A stretch of DNA of 15,411 bases. It comes from Atopobiaceae bacterium (GTDB lineage: Bacteria > Actinomycetota > Coriobacteriia > Coriobacteriales > Atopobiaceae). The position numbers and the translations under genes were made by a program. Numbering within the stretch: the first letter of the stretch is position 1; every line of letters begins with the position of its first letter. The stretch is taken from contig JABZIF010000016.1 of NCBI GenBank assembly GCA_015258485.1, positions 1 through 15,411 on the forward strand, read 5' to 3'. This document shows positions 1 to 8,778 of this stretch, one piece after another. The notes under the pieces were generated by a model that did no database searches, was not told the origin of the DNA, and saw only the letters and a list, made by a program, of their open reading frames with translations.

Positions 1-1153
1 ATGGCGTTGCCGAACCAAGCACAAGCGTTGCAGAGCGAAGCTTTGCCATCTGAGCGGCAACTTCTCGTGCGTGATAGCGAGGAAGAGAGTCTTGCTTATA
101 AGATGCCTCATGTTCCTCGTCAATAATGTATAGACCAGGATTTTGTATAGGTGCAAATAATGCAGAACGAGCTCCAACAACAACCTGTGCTTGTCCGCTC
201 CGAATCAAATCCCACTGATCAAATCGCTCACCTAAAGAAAGCTTTGAGTGAAGAACGGCTACCTTTTGGCCAAACCGAGAACGAAAACGCCCAACTGTCT
301 GCGCAGTAAGGGAGATTTCTGGAACCAATACAACCGCACCTTTACCACTCGCAAGGGTACGCTCGATTGCCGAGAGATACACCTCCGTTTTTCCTGAACC
401 TGTAACGCCATCGATAAGAACTACGTTGCCAGAAGCAGCACTTTGAGCCTGCGCAATTGCTTCTAATGCAGTAAGCTGACCTTGGGTGAGTTGTTGTGGT
501 CGCGGAGCTACTCCGCTTGAAAGTGTTGTTCCCAAGCCTTCCTGGCTGCCGCGAATTTGGCGCTGAGTATATACAGCAACAACAGCTTTTTTCTGCAATG
601 CCGCTACCGCACTTCGAGCACCTGGAATAGTGGCGGCGAGCTCTGATAATCTCAACGCTCCCTGTGTAAGAGCTGCTAATACAGCACGCTGTTTACTCGC
701 ATTTGTGGCGGGAATAAACGTAGCGGCTTTGTCTGTTACCTCAACCCAACGTTCATCAACTGGTCCAAACTTCTCACACACTAAATGCCATGGAGAAGCA
801 TCATTTTCTCTTACGACCTTAACTTTCTGGCCTGGTGCCAAAAAGGGATGAAGAGCATCGGCATAACTACAGGCATACTCCTCACTCATCCACTGTGCCA
901 CTTGAGCAGACACGACATCAAATGCAGAATCTGCAAGCACTTGCGTTATAGGCAGAATGCGAGAAAAATCAAGTCCTTCAGCTGGTTTATCTGATATTTC
1001 AACAACATACCCAACAACCTGTCGATGAGAAAAAGGTACCAAAACAGTAGTGCCTACACATACAGATGAAATAAGCTTTTCAGGAATACGGTAATCAAAC
1101 GTGCCCGACAGTGCGCGAGTTGGAATATCCAAAACTATTTTTGCATACGACAC
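1..1153 (-). CDS. priA: Primosomal protein N' / replication restart helicase PriA, N-terminal half (cut by window edge)
   Basis: PriA is a 3'-5' superfamily 2 DNA helicase that recognises stalled or D-loop forks and starts reloading of the replicative helicase. About 384 codons are visible of a protein usually near 730. Residues 1-100 look like the 3'-DNA-end binding domain and winged-helix segments follow. Helicase lobe 1 carries Walker A (GVTGSGKT, 249-256), the DEEHE box (345-349) and motif III GSATP (380-384), right at the window edge. The zinc-binding cysteines and lobe 2 lie outside. The start is a GTG at 1153-1151, giving MSYAKIVLDIPTRALSG; an AGGAGG site sits 9 nt upstream at 1168-1163 and overlaps the addA stop codon. 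The nearby ATG at 1146 is out of frame. It is the third gene of the addB-addA-priA operon, 13 nt after addA. Its sampled GC is clearly higher than addA's. The identification is firm. Confidence 0.95.
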   Translation of the reverse strand, partial: MSYAKIVLDIPTRALSGTFDYRIPEKLISSVCVGTTVLVPFSHRQVVGYVVEISDKPAEGLDFSRILPITQVLADSAFDVVSAQVAQWMSEEYACSYADALHPFLAPGQKVKVVRENDASPWHLVCEKFGPVDERWVEVTDKAATFIPATNASKQRAVLAALTQGALRLSELAATIPGARSAVAALQKKAVVAVYTQRQIRGSQEGLGTTLSSGVAPRPQQLTQGQLTALEAIAQAQSAASGNVVLIDGVTGSGKTEVYLSAIERTLASGKGAVVLVPEISLTAQTVGRFRSRFGQKVAVLHSKLSLGERFDQWDLIRSGQAQVVVGARSALFAPIQNPGLYIIDEEHEASYKQDSLPRYHAREVAAQMAKLRSATLVLGSATP

Positions 1154-1166
1154 GTCTCACCACCTC

Positions 1167-4100
1167 CTAAAGCTTTGGTTTGTGTTGTTCATCAAAAGTG
1201 TATCGTGCTACATGAGGTTGACCGAAACCATCTTCAACCTCTACACAAACAAATGCACATTCCACACTTGTAAAACCACGCTGCATTAAAACATAAGCAT
1301 AAAAATTTGCCTGCATCAGATGATTATCGTAAATCTCTTCTGAGGATTTTCCCTTATCGCCAGTTTTATAATCAACCACCAGCGCTTTATTACTACCTCT
1401 ATTATAGGCGAGAAGATCGATAGCACCTTCAACGTACGTTCCAAACTCTGTATTCACTTCAAGAACAAAGGGAGACTCCGCAACAACAATATCATGGGTA
1501 AGAGCTTCTTTTCTTACGTCAGAGTTACTCCATAGCGTAAGAGCTTGAATAACTCGAGGGACCGCCGTTTGTGGAACGCTATTCTTAAGACACATTCGAC
1601 GTATAGTTTGCTCATCCACCTCAGATTGAGTCTCAACCATAAGCTGAGCAAGCTCATGAAATACCGTACCAAAATCAGTAGGAACAACGTCTTCGTCAGA
1701 AAAACTTACCGCAATCTCATCAGATATTTTTTTTGAAGTGTTGTCTGAAACGTATGCCTCCTTTATTTTTTCCAGCTCAGATTCTGATATCTTATGTGAT
1801 CCATAGAAACGCTTAGCAAGTAAGTTATGCGCTGAAGAATAACTAAAGAAATCTCCTCTTATATTGATAAATTGTTCCTGAGAAATACTCAAATGAGACT
1901 TCTGATAAAGGTCAAAGGTTTCTGGGTCAGACAGGCCATCTTTTGAGATTTGCGTTATAGAAGGCTGTAGTTCAGATTCAAAGCCCTCTAAGATAATCGG
2001 CTCATCCTTTTTACCTGAGCCAACCACCATACGCATACAGCCAACTTGTTCTCCGCTATACTCAAATGCGTGCTCACCTGCTTCTGAAGGAATTTCATCA
2101 AACAAGGTTTTCATAATTTTGACACTATAGTTAGGGCCAATACTATTCTTAGTTTCCTCAAGCTCTGTAGTAAGAATAACCACTTCTTTAGCACGAGTAA
2201 GCGCAACATAAAGACGTCTAATCATCTCTTGCTCTTCTGCAAGTTCTTCTTGTGCTTCTAAAAACGATCTCCAATCAAGCAACGTCTTACATTCATCCTC
2301 ATTACATGGCGCTACATGAGCGTCATCAAACAACTTATTGAATTGTTTTGATGTATCTGAAAACGCTACACGATAAAACTCGCCTTCTTTATGGCTCAAA
2401 ATAGGGTGAGTTCCAACACCTTTATCAGATTTTTTTGTAGCGCCAACCACAGCTACTACAGGAAACTCCAAACCTTTAGACGCATGAATAGTCATAAAAG
2501 TAACAGCGTTTTGATTACTCTCATGAAGTACTTTTGGAGATTCTTTTGCGGTATCACACCACTCCATAAATACTTCTGCTAGAGATGACACTCCAGCAGA
2601 CAACTCCCTTTGCAGGGCATCAACTTGATCAAGAGCAGCAAAAATATTTGCAATTTTTGAATGACCAGCGTTTCCTTCGTTTTGAAGGCGAGAAATCCAT
2701 CCAGAATCAATAATAATTTTTTGAAGAACCACTTTAATGTTTGTTGACTGAATTGTATTAATTGCTTCTTTTAAGATTTCTAATGCACGGATGAGTTTTT
2801 GACTCTTTTTATATGGTGGATTAAATAAATCACTTACAAATGACTCAGCAATATCTCTATTGGTAATTCTTGGCTCATTCTCATCAAAATTTGTTCCAAG
2901 CAAAAGTAAATCTGAGGCGTCAAGATTAAATATCTCACTAGAAAGTACCGGGAAGAGCCCTTGATATGAATCATACATATTTGCAACAACATAGAGGAGA
3001 TTTCCTACAAGCTGCACTTCAGGCTGTTGTCCAAATGTCGACGCTCCACTTACAACACTCTCAATGCCAAGTGCTTGAAGTGCATCAATATAAGGCTGTG
3101 CCTCTTTTACTGAAGACATTAAAATCGCAACGTCTTTAGGCTGGACTCCATTATGTTGGACAAGAGAATAAATCCTTTGAGCAAGTTGTTCACACACAAT
3201 CTTATGACGAGAATCTTTATCTCCTGGCTTACTATTTTTTCCAGTTTTAATAAATTTCGTAGCTTCAACAAAAACACGAGGACCATGAGAAATATAAGGT
3301 GTATCAGGTTCTTCTCGTCCTGCACATAAATCCATAAAGTTTGGAATCATGCCTTCTGCACCACAAACTTTAGCTACAAAACGCAAAATTTCATTATGAC
3401 TTCTAAAGTTGTCATTCAACTGTGGTTGCTGGTCAGATGGAACCTCCGACTGACGCCTCAAAAATACGTCAACATCTGCTCCACGAAAACGATAAATTGA
3501 CTGTTGTGCATCGCCAACAGTAGTCAAGTATTGAGCATTTTCTCCGGATAAACTCTTAATCATTCTAACTTGCTGTTGATCAGTATCTTGGAATTCATCG
3601 ACCATAACAAGCTTGAACTTTCTGGAATAAATCTGTGCAATTTCTGGATGTTTATCAAACGTCTTTGCTGTTAGATGCAGTAAATCATCATTATCGAGCC
3701 CACCATATTGTTGTTTTTTATTCGTAAACACATTAAATACCTGAGCTGTAACGTCTTTTAAGCACTGAGCATAAGCCGCTTCTGATATCAGCTCATGAAG
3801 AGTCTTACAGTATTTAAGTTGAAAGTACGCCTCTTTCTTTGGAGTAGCTATAGCTCCTGTCGCTCTCACCTGTTTAAGAGCATTTTCTAATGTATCCCAG
3901 GATATAGATTTAAAGTCTTCCTTTGTCATGGAGGCATGTCTTTGCAATATCCCCAATAGTTGCGATAAAGCCTCTGTAGCAATTTCTTTCTCGGCCTGTT
4001 TTTCTGGGGATAACGCAGCAATAAAAACTTCAAAATCAGAACAAAGCGTATGTAGCTCTTGCTCTAAAATTGCACAATCTTTTTCCCCATCCATAATGAG

Positions 4101-4667
4101 AATTGCATCAACACCCTGCGTAGATGCCTGAGCATATCCCATAAATTCTTCAATACATTTTCTAAGACTTTCAGCTTTGCCAAATGAACTGTAATGTGAC
4201 AAAAAATCTTCATAAGCAGGATTAGTTGCAAGACACTGCAATACCTCTTCAATTGAAATGGTAACAAGCTGCCGCCTTGTCATTTCATCAATAATTTTAA
4301 ACTCAGGATCTAAACCTAAATCAAGCGCATGATTTTTTAAGATTCTGCCGCACATCCCATGAATAGTGCTAATCCACGCATCATCTACCTTAAGAGCTTC
4401 TACATGTAGTGCTTCCTCCTCTAAGGCAATTCTTACGCGCTCTTTTATTTCTTTAGCAGCTTCATTAGTAAAGGTAATAATCAACGCCTGGTCGAGACTG
4501 TCTATGTATGGTTTTCCGTCTTTTCCCGAACCTGGTTGCAATGCCCAAACAACTCTTTGTGTAAGCGTATAAGTCTTTCCAGAACCTGCGCCAGCAGAAA
4601 CAAAAAGAGGTTTATCAAGTGTCTCAACGGTCTTTTTTTGACCCGAAGTAAAATTACGTTGCGCCAT
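1167..4667 (-). CDS. addA: ATP-dependent helicase/nuclease subunit A (AddA-like, UvrD superfamily)
   Basis: This is the 3'-5' helicase and nuclease subunit of an AddAB-type complex, the Gram-positive counterpart of RecBCD. It unwinds and resects double-strand breaks so that RecA can load. The 1166-residue protein has all UvrD/Rep helicase motifs: Walker A SAGAGSGKT (24-32), motif Ia around ITFTNEAAKE (64-73), DEFQDTD (357-363), QSIYRFRGAD (389-398), NFRS (420-423), TIHASKGLEF (726-735) and RRLYVALTRAK (817-827). A C-terminal RecB-type PD-(D/E)XK nuclease follows with H1004 in GTVFHELAQ, D1084 in EGAIDLL and D1099-Y-K1101, so both activities look intact. The ATG start at 4667 has an AGGAG site 11 nt upstream at 4683-4679, inside the end of addB. 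Only one base separates the addB stop from this start, which implies translational coupling. It is slightly shorter than B. subtilis AddA. AdnA and RecB are the alternatives, but the paired AddB-like partner favours AddA. Confidence 0.93.
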   Translation of the reverse strand: MAQRNFTSGQKKTVETLDKPLFVSAGAGSGKTYTLTQRVVWALQPGSGKDGKPYIDSLDQALIITFTNEAAKEIKERVRIALEEEALHVEALKVDDAWISTIHGMCGRILKNHALDLGLDPEFKIIDEMTRRQLVTISIEEVLQCLATNPAYEDFLSHYSSFGKAESLRKCIEEFMGYAQASTQGVDAILIMDGEKDCAILEQELHTLCSDFEVFIAALSPEKQAEKEIATEALSQLLGILQRHASMTKEDFKSISWDTLENALKQVRATGAIATPKKEAYFQLKYCKTLHELISEAAYAQCLKDVTAQVFNVFTNKKQQYGGLDNDDLLHLTAKTFDKHPEIAQIYSRKFKLVMVDEFQDTDQQQVRMIKSLSGENAQYLTTVGDAQQSIYRFRGADVDVFLRRQSEVPSDQQPQLNDNFRSHNEILRFVAKVCGAEGMIPNFMDLCAGREEPDTPYISHGPRVFVEATKFIKTGKNSKPGDKDSRHKIVCEQLAQRIYSLVQHNGVQPKDVAILMSSVKEAQPYIDALQALGIESVVSGASTFGQQPEVQLVGNLLYVVANMYDSYQGLFPVLSSEIFNLDASDLLLLGTNFDENEPRITNRDIAESFVSDLFNPPYKKSQKLIRALEILKEAINTIQSTNIKVVLQKIIIDSGWISRLQNEGNAGHSKIANIFAALDQVDALQRELSAGVSSLAEVFMEWCDTAKESPKVLHESNQNAVTFMTIHASKGLEFPVVAVVGATKKSDKGVGTHPILSHKEGEFYRVAFSDTSKQFNKLFDDAHVAPCNEDECKTLLDWRSFLEAQEELAEEQEMIRRLYVALTRAKEVVILTTELEETKNSIGPNYSVKIMKTLFDEIPSEAGEHAFEYSGEQVGCMRMVVGSGKKDEPIILEGFESELQPSITQISKDGLSDPETFDLYQKSHLSISQEQFINIRGDFFSYSSAHNLLAKRFYGSHKISESELEKIKEAYVSDNTSKKISDEIAVSFSDEDVVPTDFGTVFHELAQLMVETQSEVDEQTIRRMCLKNSVPQTAVPRVIQALTLWSNSDVRKEALTHDIVVAESPFVLEVNTEFGTYVEGAIDLLAYNRGSNKALVVDYKTGDKGKSSEEIYDNHLMQANFYAYVLMQRGFTSVECAFVCVEVEDGFGQPHVARYTFDEQHKPKL

Positions 4668-4668
4668 A

Positions 4669-7600
4669 CTAATGCAATCTCCTCTTGTTGCAGAGGGTTA
4701 CTGGACAATATTTACACGCTTCAGCATCGCAAGGATTTGCATAAATATCACCTTCAAGCATTGCTTGAACCTTCTTTGCAATCAACTCTTCCCATGAATC
4801 TAGATATTCATTAAATGTTGTCTCATTTTGAGCCGCAACCATAACCGATTGTTCTTTTACTTTTTTATAAACAGAATCGATATTCCATATATGCTCAGTT
4901 GCAGCTTCAGTAGCAATACCTGCTAGAGCAAAAACATTTTTACCCTTCTGCTCTTTAGTTCCCAAATAAATTGCACCTACTGGTCGTAAATGAAACTCAG
5001 TAAGTTGTTTACGCATTATCTGAGCATAAATTACCGACTGAACATGTCTAGGAAGTACATCTTTTGAAACTTCATCATCAATTTTAAGTTTTGCAGAATA
5101 TGACTCTAAACCAGAAGACGCCTTGTGTTTGTAGTCAATAATAAGTGCTTGACCATGTGCATTTACATCTACACGATCAATAGAGCCAGTAAATTGTGCT
5201 CCTGCATATTCAACAACAGTTGCGTTTCTTCCAAATTTTAATTCAAAAAAACGTGGCTGATATCCTATAAAATGACCAGCTTCAAACTTGAGTAACTTTT
5301 TAAGACTCAGTTTTAAATCTTCAATCTGTTGCTTTTCCTGGATTGTATGAGGAATAAACTCATTCATTGAAGCACGGTTTATATTTTTATATTGCTCATC
5401 TATAACTTGAGCAAAACAGCCATCTAGGACTTCTTGAGCATGACTAAGAGAATCAAAGGTAATATAAGAACCTGGTAAATTATCAATAAGCCGATTTTTA
5501 ACTTTTTCCCCTATCTCATCCACAGAACACCCCAACGACTCTGCAAGAAGTGTCGAATGTGTAAGCTCTAAAACACGATGGATAAACGTACCCATCTGCA
5601 TAGGAGAAAATTCTGCATCAATTTGAGAGACTCTGATACGGCGCTGAGTAAACCATTTATAGGGGCACTCCAAATACGTTTCAATTTGAGAGGCTGAGAG
5701 AAGCGGAAGTCCTTCTCGTGATACTTCTATCAAACCTTTAAGTTCTTTTTCTAGAGTTTGTCGAGATAAGCGCTGTGGAAGTACCACGATACTTTTGAAC
5801 TGATTGGGAATCTCTCCCGAGTCAGCAATAGGTAATTCAGCAATTTTTTTCAAGTTTTTTGCATTTGGAAGAAGATTTACCAATACCTGTTCTTCTCCTA
5901 AATAGCGAGCATTTTGTTTATCAAAATCTTTTGGATAACACGCTTTAACCTCACTTAAAGCAACGGCATCAAAAACTCCGTCCTGCAAAATTCTCTCAAA
6001 CCCAACACTTCTCTTTGCAGTAGAAAGTGCCGTATAGAAATCCCTTTGATACCGGCTAAATTGTGTAATCGTATATTCCTCATTAAGTTTTTTCTCAAAT
6101 TCTAAGAGGGCGCCATCAGATGATTTAACACCAAAATGAACAGTATCCATTCCTTGGAAAATTACTGAATCAAATCGCCGCGACTCAAACGAACACGCTC
6201 TACTCACGGGCATAATTTCTACAGAAACATCAGATGTAATGCCATTAGATGTGGGCATACGAATTATCTGCATACCACAAAGATTTACAAAATTTTTAAG
6301 GTTTTGCAGCGTCAGAGAAACACCTGCCTCATGAAGCTCCTGAGCAGATGAAATGATTTTTTTCATCACTTTTATAGACTCTTGCCTGCTACTATCTTGA
6401 ATACTTTGAACGTCATCTAAAACATCTTTTGATGCTTCGTTCTTTACTAGATATTCCATGATATGCTGAGCTGCAGATCCAATGCGTCCCAACTCAAGGC
6501 TTTGTATAGTCTCAGCACAAACTCTTGAGCTAAGCGACGCCTTACCGAGCATCTCTAAAACTCGACTCGCATACAGCGTCCTATTACCTCGCCAGCTCTT
6601 ATCTAAAGACCATGCTTGCTCTGGTGATATTCCAGAGATTGGAGACAACAAGTAATCAGTTAAGGAGCGTGGTGGCCACCACGACATATCTCCCATCTCA
6701 TGATCAGGCGCCTGATAATCCAGAGATTTTTCTAATTCTGCTCGGCGAGCTAATACAATATACGCATCAATAAGGTTTATAAACGCTCTACCTGCTAAAG
6801 AATTCTGGATACACACAGATCGCTGATAACAGGCTTTTACATTCTTGTAAGCAAGCTTTTGCGACAACGTCTCCCAAACAATGTCAGGCTGAGAAGTATA
6901 AAGCGCAAACGTTTTATCGCCAGCTTCTATACGCTCATCAATATAAGATGCCATTGAAGCTGCTTCAGCATACTGTCCTAATGGATATAAAAATGCTACA
7001 TCACCAGAAGACTCTACAAGATTGTCTTCCTGCGCCCTAAAAACGTGGACGAGAAGATCATCAAGTTCTCGGCTTTCTCGTCCCTGAGTGGATTCCTCAT
7101 CGAGACAATATAGAACGTCTGAGCCACCAAGGACCACTAACTGATTGTTTGCTGCATCTCCAGCAGGTCCATCTGGAACAAACAATGAAAACAAAACAGT
7201 ACGCTTGTAGGAAAGGCTACGTATATAATGCAAAATGCTCTCTGGAAGATCTTCCACCCGTGAGAAAATAAGAGATGGACCCTCTTTTGAAAGAATTTCT
7301 ATCACACACTCTAACGCCTGACACCGCTCAACATACTGTTTTTTTCTAAGTACCTCTTCATACAGCTGAAGAATTCTGTATGCCGCTTTCTGACCTTCTG
7401 AGAAGCTGGATAAATCATCAAATTTAGCAAAATGTGTCAAATAATCTTGAGCAAGACTTGCAAGTAATAAAACTGTTCCGGTACCCGTATCTAAAGGTCC
7501 TCGATCTTTCTCAGAAGCATCTTTTAAAATCTGTTGTAAAAACACTTCACGCAGCAGAGGAGAAACTAAACGACGATTATCCCCATACAATTTCCAAGTA

Positions 7601-7809
7601 TTACAAAGCCACTCGTTAAATGTTAAAACTTCTATACCAACAGAAAGTCCCTCTAAAGAAGCAATCTGCCGTTTGACAGCAAGTACAGCTTCTGAAGAAG
7701 CAACAATGAGCTGTGCAGAGCCCCATCTATTCAGAGATGTCTTTAATTCTCTTACAACAGATTCTGATAAGAAAGCACCCGTTTTTTGTTTACACAAGTA
7801 CAAGCTCAT
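4669..7809 (-). CDS. addB: ATP-dependent nuclease subunit B (AddB/RexB-like, PD-(D/E)XK nuclease with Fe-S cysteines)
   Basis: This is the partner of AddA: a degenerate helicase fold followed by a second RecB-family nuclease that cuts the other strand. The 1046-residue protein has no recognisable Walker A in its first 40 residues, where B. subtilis AddB has one, so the N-terminal part resembles RexB-like inactive helicases. The nuclease domain begins at SASQIETYLECPYKWF (705-720) and has H744 in MGTFIHRVLE, D878 in GSIDRVD and the catalytic pair D892-Y-K894. C715 and a C-terminal cluster (C1032, C1035, C1040, with C1027 nearby) match the layout of the four cysteines that hold an iron-sulfur cluster in AddB, but the last spacing is C-x4-C rather than the usual x5. 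The ATG start at 7809 has a GAAAGG site 7821-7816. It is the first gene of the operon and is divergent from the YaaA gene. Confidence 0.9.
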   Translation of the reverse strand: MSLYLCKQKTGAFLSESVVRELKTSLNRWGSAQLIVASSEAVLAVKRQIASLEGLSVGIEVLTFNEWLCNTWKLYGDNRRLVSPLLREVFLQQILKDASEKDRGPLDTGTGTVLLLASLAQDYLTHFAKFDDLSSFSEGQKAAYRILQLYEEVLRKKQYVERCQALECVIEILSKEGPSLIFSRVEDLPESILHYIRSLSYKRTVLFSLFVPDGPAGDAANNQLVVLGGSDVLYCLDEESTQGRESRELDDLLVHVFRAQEDNLVESSGDVAFLYPLGQYAEAASMASYIDERIEAGDKTFALYTSQPDIVWETLSQKLAYKNVKACYQRSVCIQNSLAGRAFINLIDAYIVLARRAELEKSLDYQAPDHEMGDMSWWPPRSLTDYLLSPISGISPEQAWSLDKSWRGNRTLYASRVLEMLGKASLSSRVCAETIQSLELGRIGSAAQHIMEYLVKNEASKDVLDDVQSIQDSSRQESIKVMKKIISSAQELHEAGVSLTLQNLKNFVNLCGMQIIRMPTSNGITSDVSVEIMPVSRACSFESRRFDSVIFQGMDTVHFGVKSSDGALLEFEKKLNEEYTITQFSRYQRDFYTALSTAKRSVGFERILQDGVFDAVALSEVKACYPKDFDKQNARYLGEEQVLVNLLPNAKNLKKIAELPIADSGEIPNQFKSIVVLPQRLSRQTLEKELKGLIEVSREGLPLLSASQIETYLECPYKWFTQRRIRVSQIDAEFSPMQMGTFIHRVLELTHSTLLAESLGCSVDEIGEKVKNRLIDNLPGSYITFDSLSHAQEVLDGCFAQVIDEQYKNINRASMNEFIPHTIQEKQQIEDLKLSLKKLLKFEAGHFIGYQPRFFELKFGRNATVVEYAGAQFTGSIDRVDVNAHGQALIIDYKHKASSGLESYSAKLKIDDEVSKDVLPRHVQSVIYAQIMRKQLTEFHLRPVGAIYLGTKEQKGKNVFALAGIATEAATEHIWNIDSVYKKVKEQSVMVAAQNETTFNEYLDSWEELIAKKVQAMLEGDIYANPCDAEACKYCPVTLCNKRRLH

Positions 7810-7915
7810 ATAGTACCTTTCTATACTTTTCTCTATCTAAAGTTACCACGCACACCGGACATAAAATAAAATCAAATTAAACTTACGTAAACAATGTTTC
7901 TACACAAGGAGCGTC
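7810..7915. promoter_or_regulatory. Divergent intergenic region between addB and yaaA with candidate promoters and palindromes
   Basis: This 106-base AT-rich spacer must hold the start signals of both the addB-addA-priA operon and the YaaA gene. On the minus strand a weak pair, TTGTTT (7894-7889) and TTTTAT (7871-7866), is 17 nt apart. On the plus strand TAAAAT at 7862-7867 could serve as a -10 without a convincing -35. Two overlapping palindromes, TTACGTAA at 7883-7890 and AAACAATGTTT at 7889-7899, sit next to the minus-strand -35 candidate. No gene or hairpin terminator is visible here. Promoter positions are guesses; only the divergent layout is certain. Confidence 0.35.
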
Positions 7916-8749
7916 ATGATCATATTACTCCCCCCTTCATCAGGAAAAACAGCGCCTACTTCTGGTACTTCTCTTGCTTTAGATACACTTTTCTGGAACA
8001 CAGAACTACATACATGTCGAGAAGAACTCATCTCAGCACTTATAAAAACGTGTACGAGTCCTCATGCGGCACGTATACTAAAACTTGGTCCAAATACAAT
8101 CAGCGATATTGCGGATAACGTAGATCTTTTATCGGCTCCAACTGCCCCAGCAATTGACTTGTACACTGGTGTTTTATATGATGCCGCCTCATTTGAAAAT
8201 ACATTAGAAAAATCTTCGAATAGTAGCTCTTCCCTACAACAAGCCCACCAGATTCTCAACTCTGAAATATATCTTTTCTCTGGACTGTGGGGAGTTATAA
8301 GACCGGAGGACCATATTCCCAACTATCGTCTTTGTGCTTCCACAAAATTACCGTCAATAGGAACTGTCTCAACATACTGGAAGAAACATCTCACAACTCT
8401 TTGTTCCATGCGGTTCAAAAATGAACTAATTGTTGACTGTCGCTCTGGCGAATATAGAAAAATGTGGACTCCTAATGCTAAAAGCCCTATCGAAGTACTA
8501 CAAGTTGTAGTAAAAAAAGAACATCCTCAAACTCACAAGCGTAGCGTCGTTTCTCATAATGCTAAATATATGCGTGGCGTACTTGCTGGTGCCCTTTTTG
8601 CTCGTCGCACCTCAAACAAACTACCAAAAGAAGCAAGCATTTCTCAAATTGTAGAAATAGCAAGCAAATTACCAAAGGTTATTGATGTAGAACTAAGCGC
8701 CCCCAAAATAAATGGAGAGTACACCCTTACTATTATCACTCAAGCCTAA
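7916..8749 (+). CDS. yaaA: YaaA family protein (UPF0246/DUF328), peroxide-stress related
   Basis: This is a cytoplasmic protein of the YaaA family. In E. coli YaaA is induced by peroxide, lowers free iron and has a DNA-binding fold; no enzyme activity is established. The 277-residue length is close to the family norm of about 250. The N-terminus IILLPPSSGKTAPTSG (residues 2-17) has the style of actinobacterial members. Family motifs follow in order: DLYTGVLYDA (81-90), SGLWGVIRPED (122-132) with IPNYRL (134-139), YW at 154-155, the D174/E179 segment DCRSGEY, and SHNAKYMRG (213-221). The ATG at 7916 has AAGGAG 4 nt upstream (7906-7911), which selects it over the overlapping out-of-frame ATG at 7894. 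It is a single gene, divergent from addB and convergent with the acyltransferase gene. The family is secure; its role in this organism is inferred from E. coli. Confidence 0.9.
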   Translation: MIILLPPSSGKTAPTSGTSLALDTLFWNTELHTCREELISALIKTCTSPHAARILKLGPNTISDIADNVDLLSAPTAPAIDLYTGVLYDAASFENTLEKSSNSSSSLQQAHQILNSEIYLFSGLWGVIRPEDHIPNYRLCASTKLPSIGTVSTYWKKHLTTLCSMRFKNELIVDCRSGEYRKMWTPNAKSPIEVLQVVVKKEHPQTHKRSVVSHNAKYMRGVLAGALFARRTSNKLPKEASISQIVEIASKLPKVIDVELSAPKINGEYTLTIITQA

Positions 8750-8778
8750 ACGTGAGTAATTAAAGTTTATATAAATAA

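Noticed and set aside
7894..8118. Plus-strand ORF of 74 codons before yaaA
   Set aside because: It overlaps yaaA in another frame, has no ribosome site, and its translation shows no family features.
8735..8778. Possible terminator between yaaA and the acyltransferase gene
   Set aside because: Only a 4-bp ACTC/GAGT stem with a mismatch is present and no T run follows; too weak to call.
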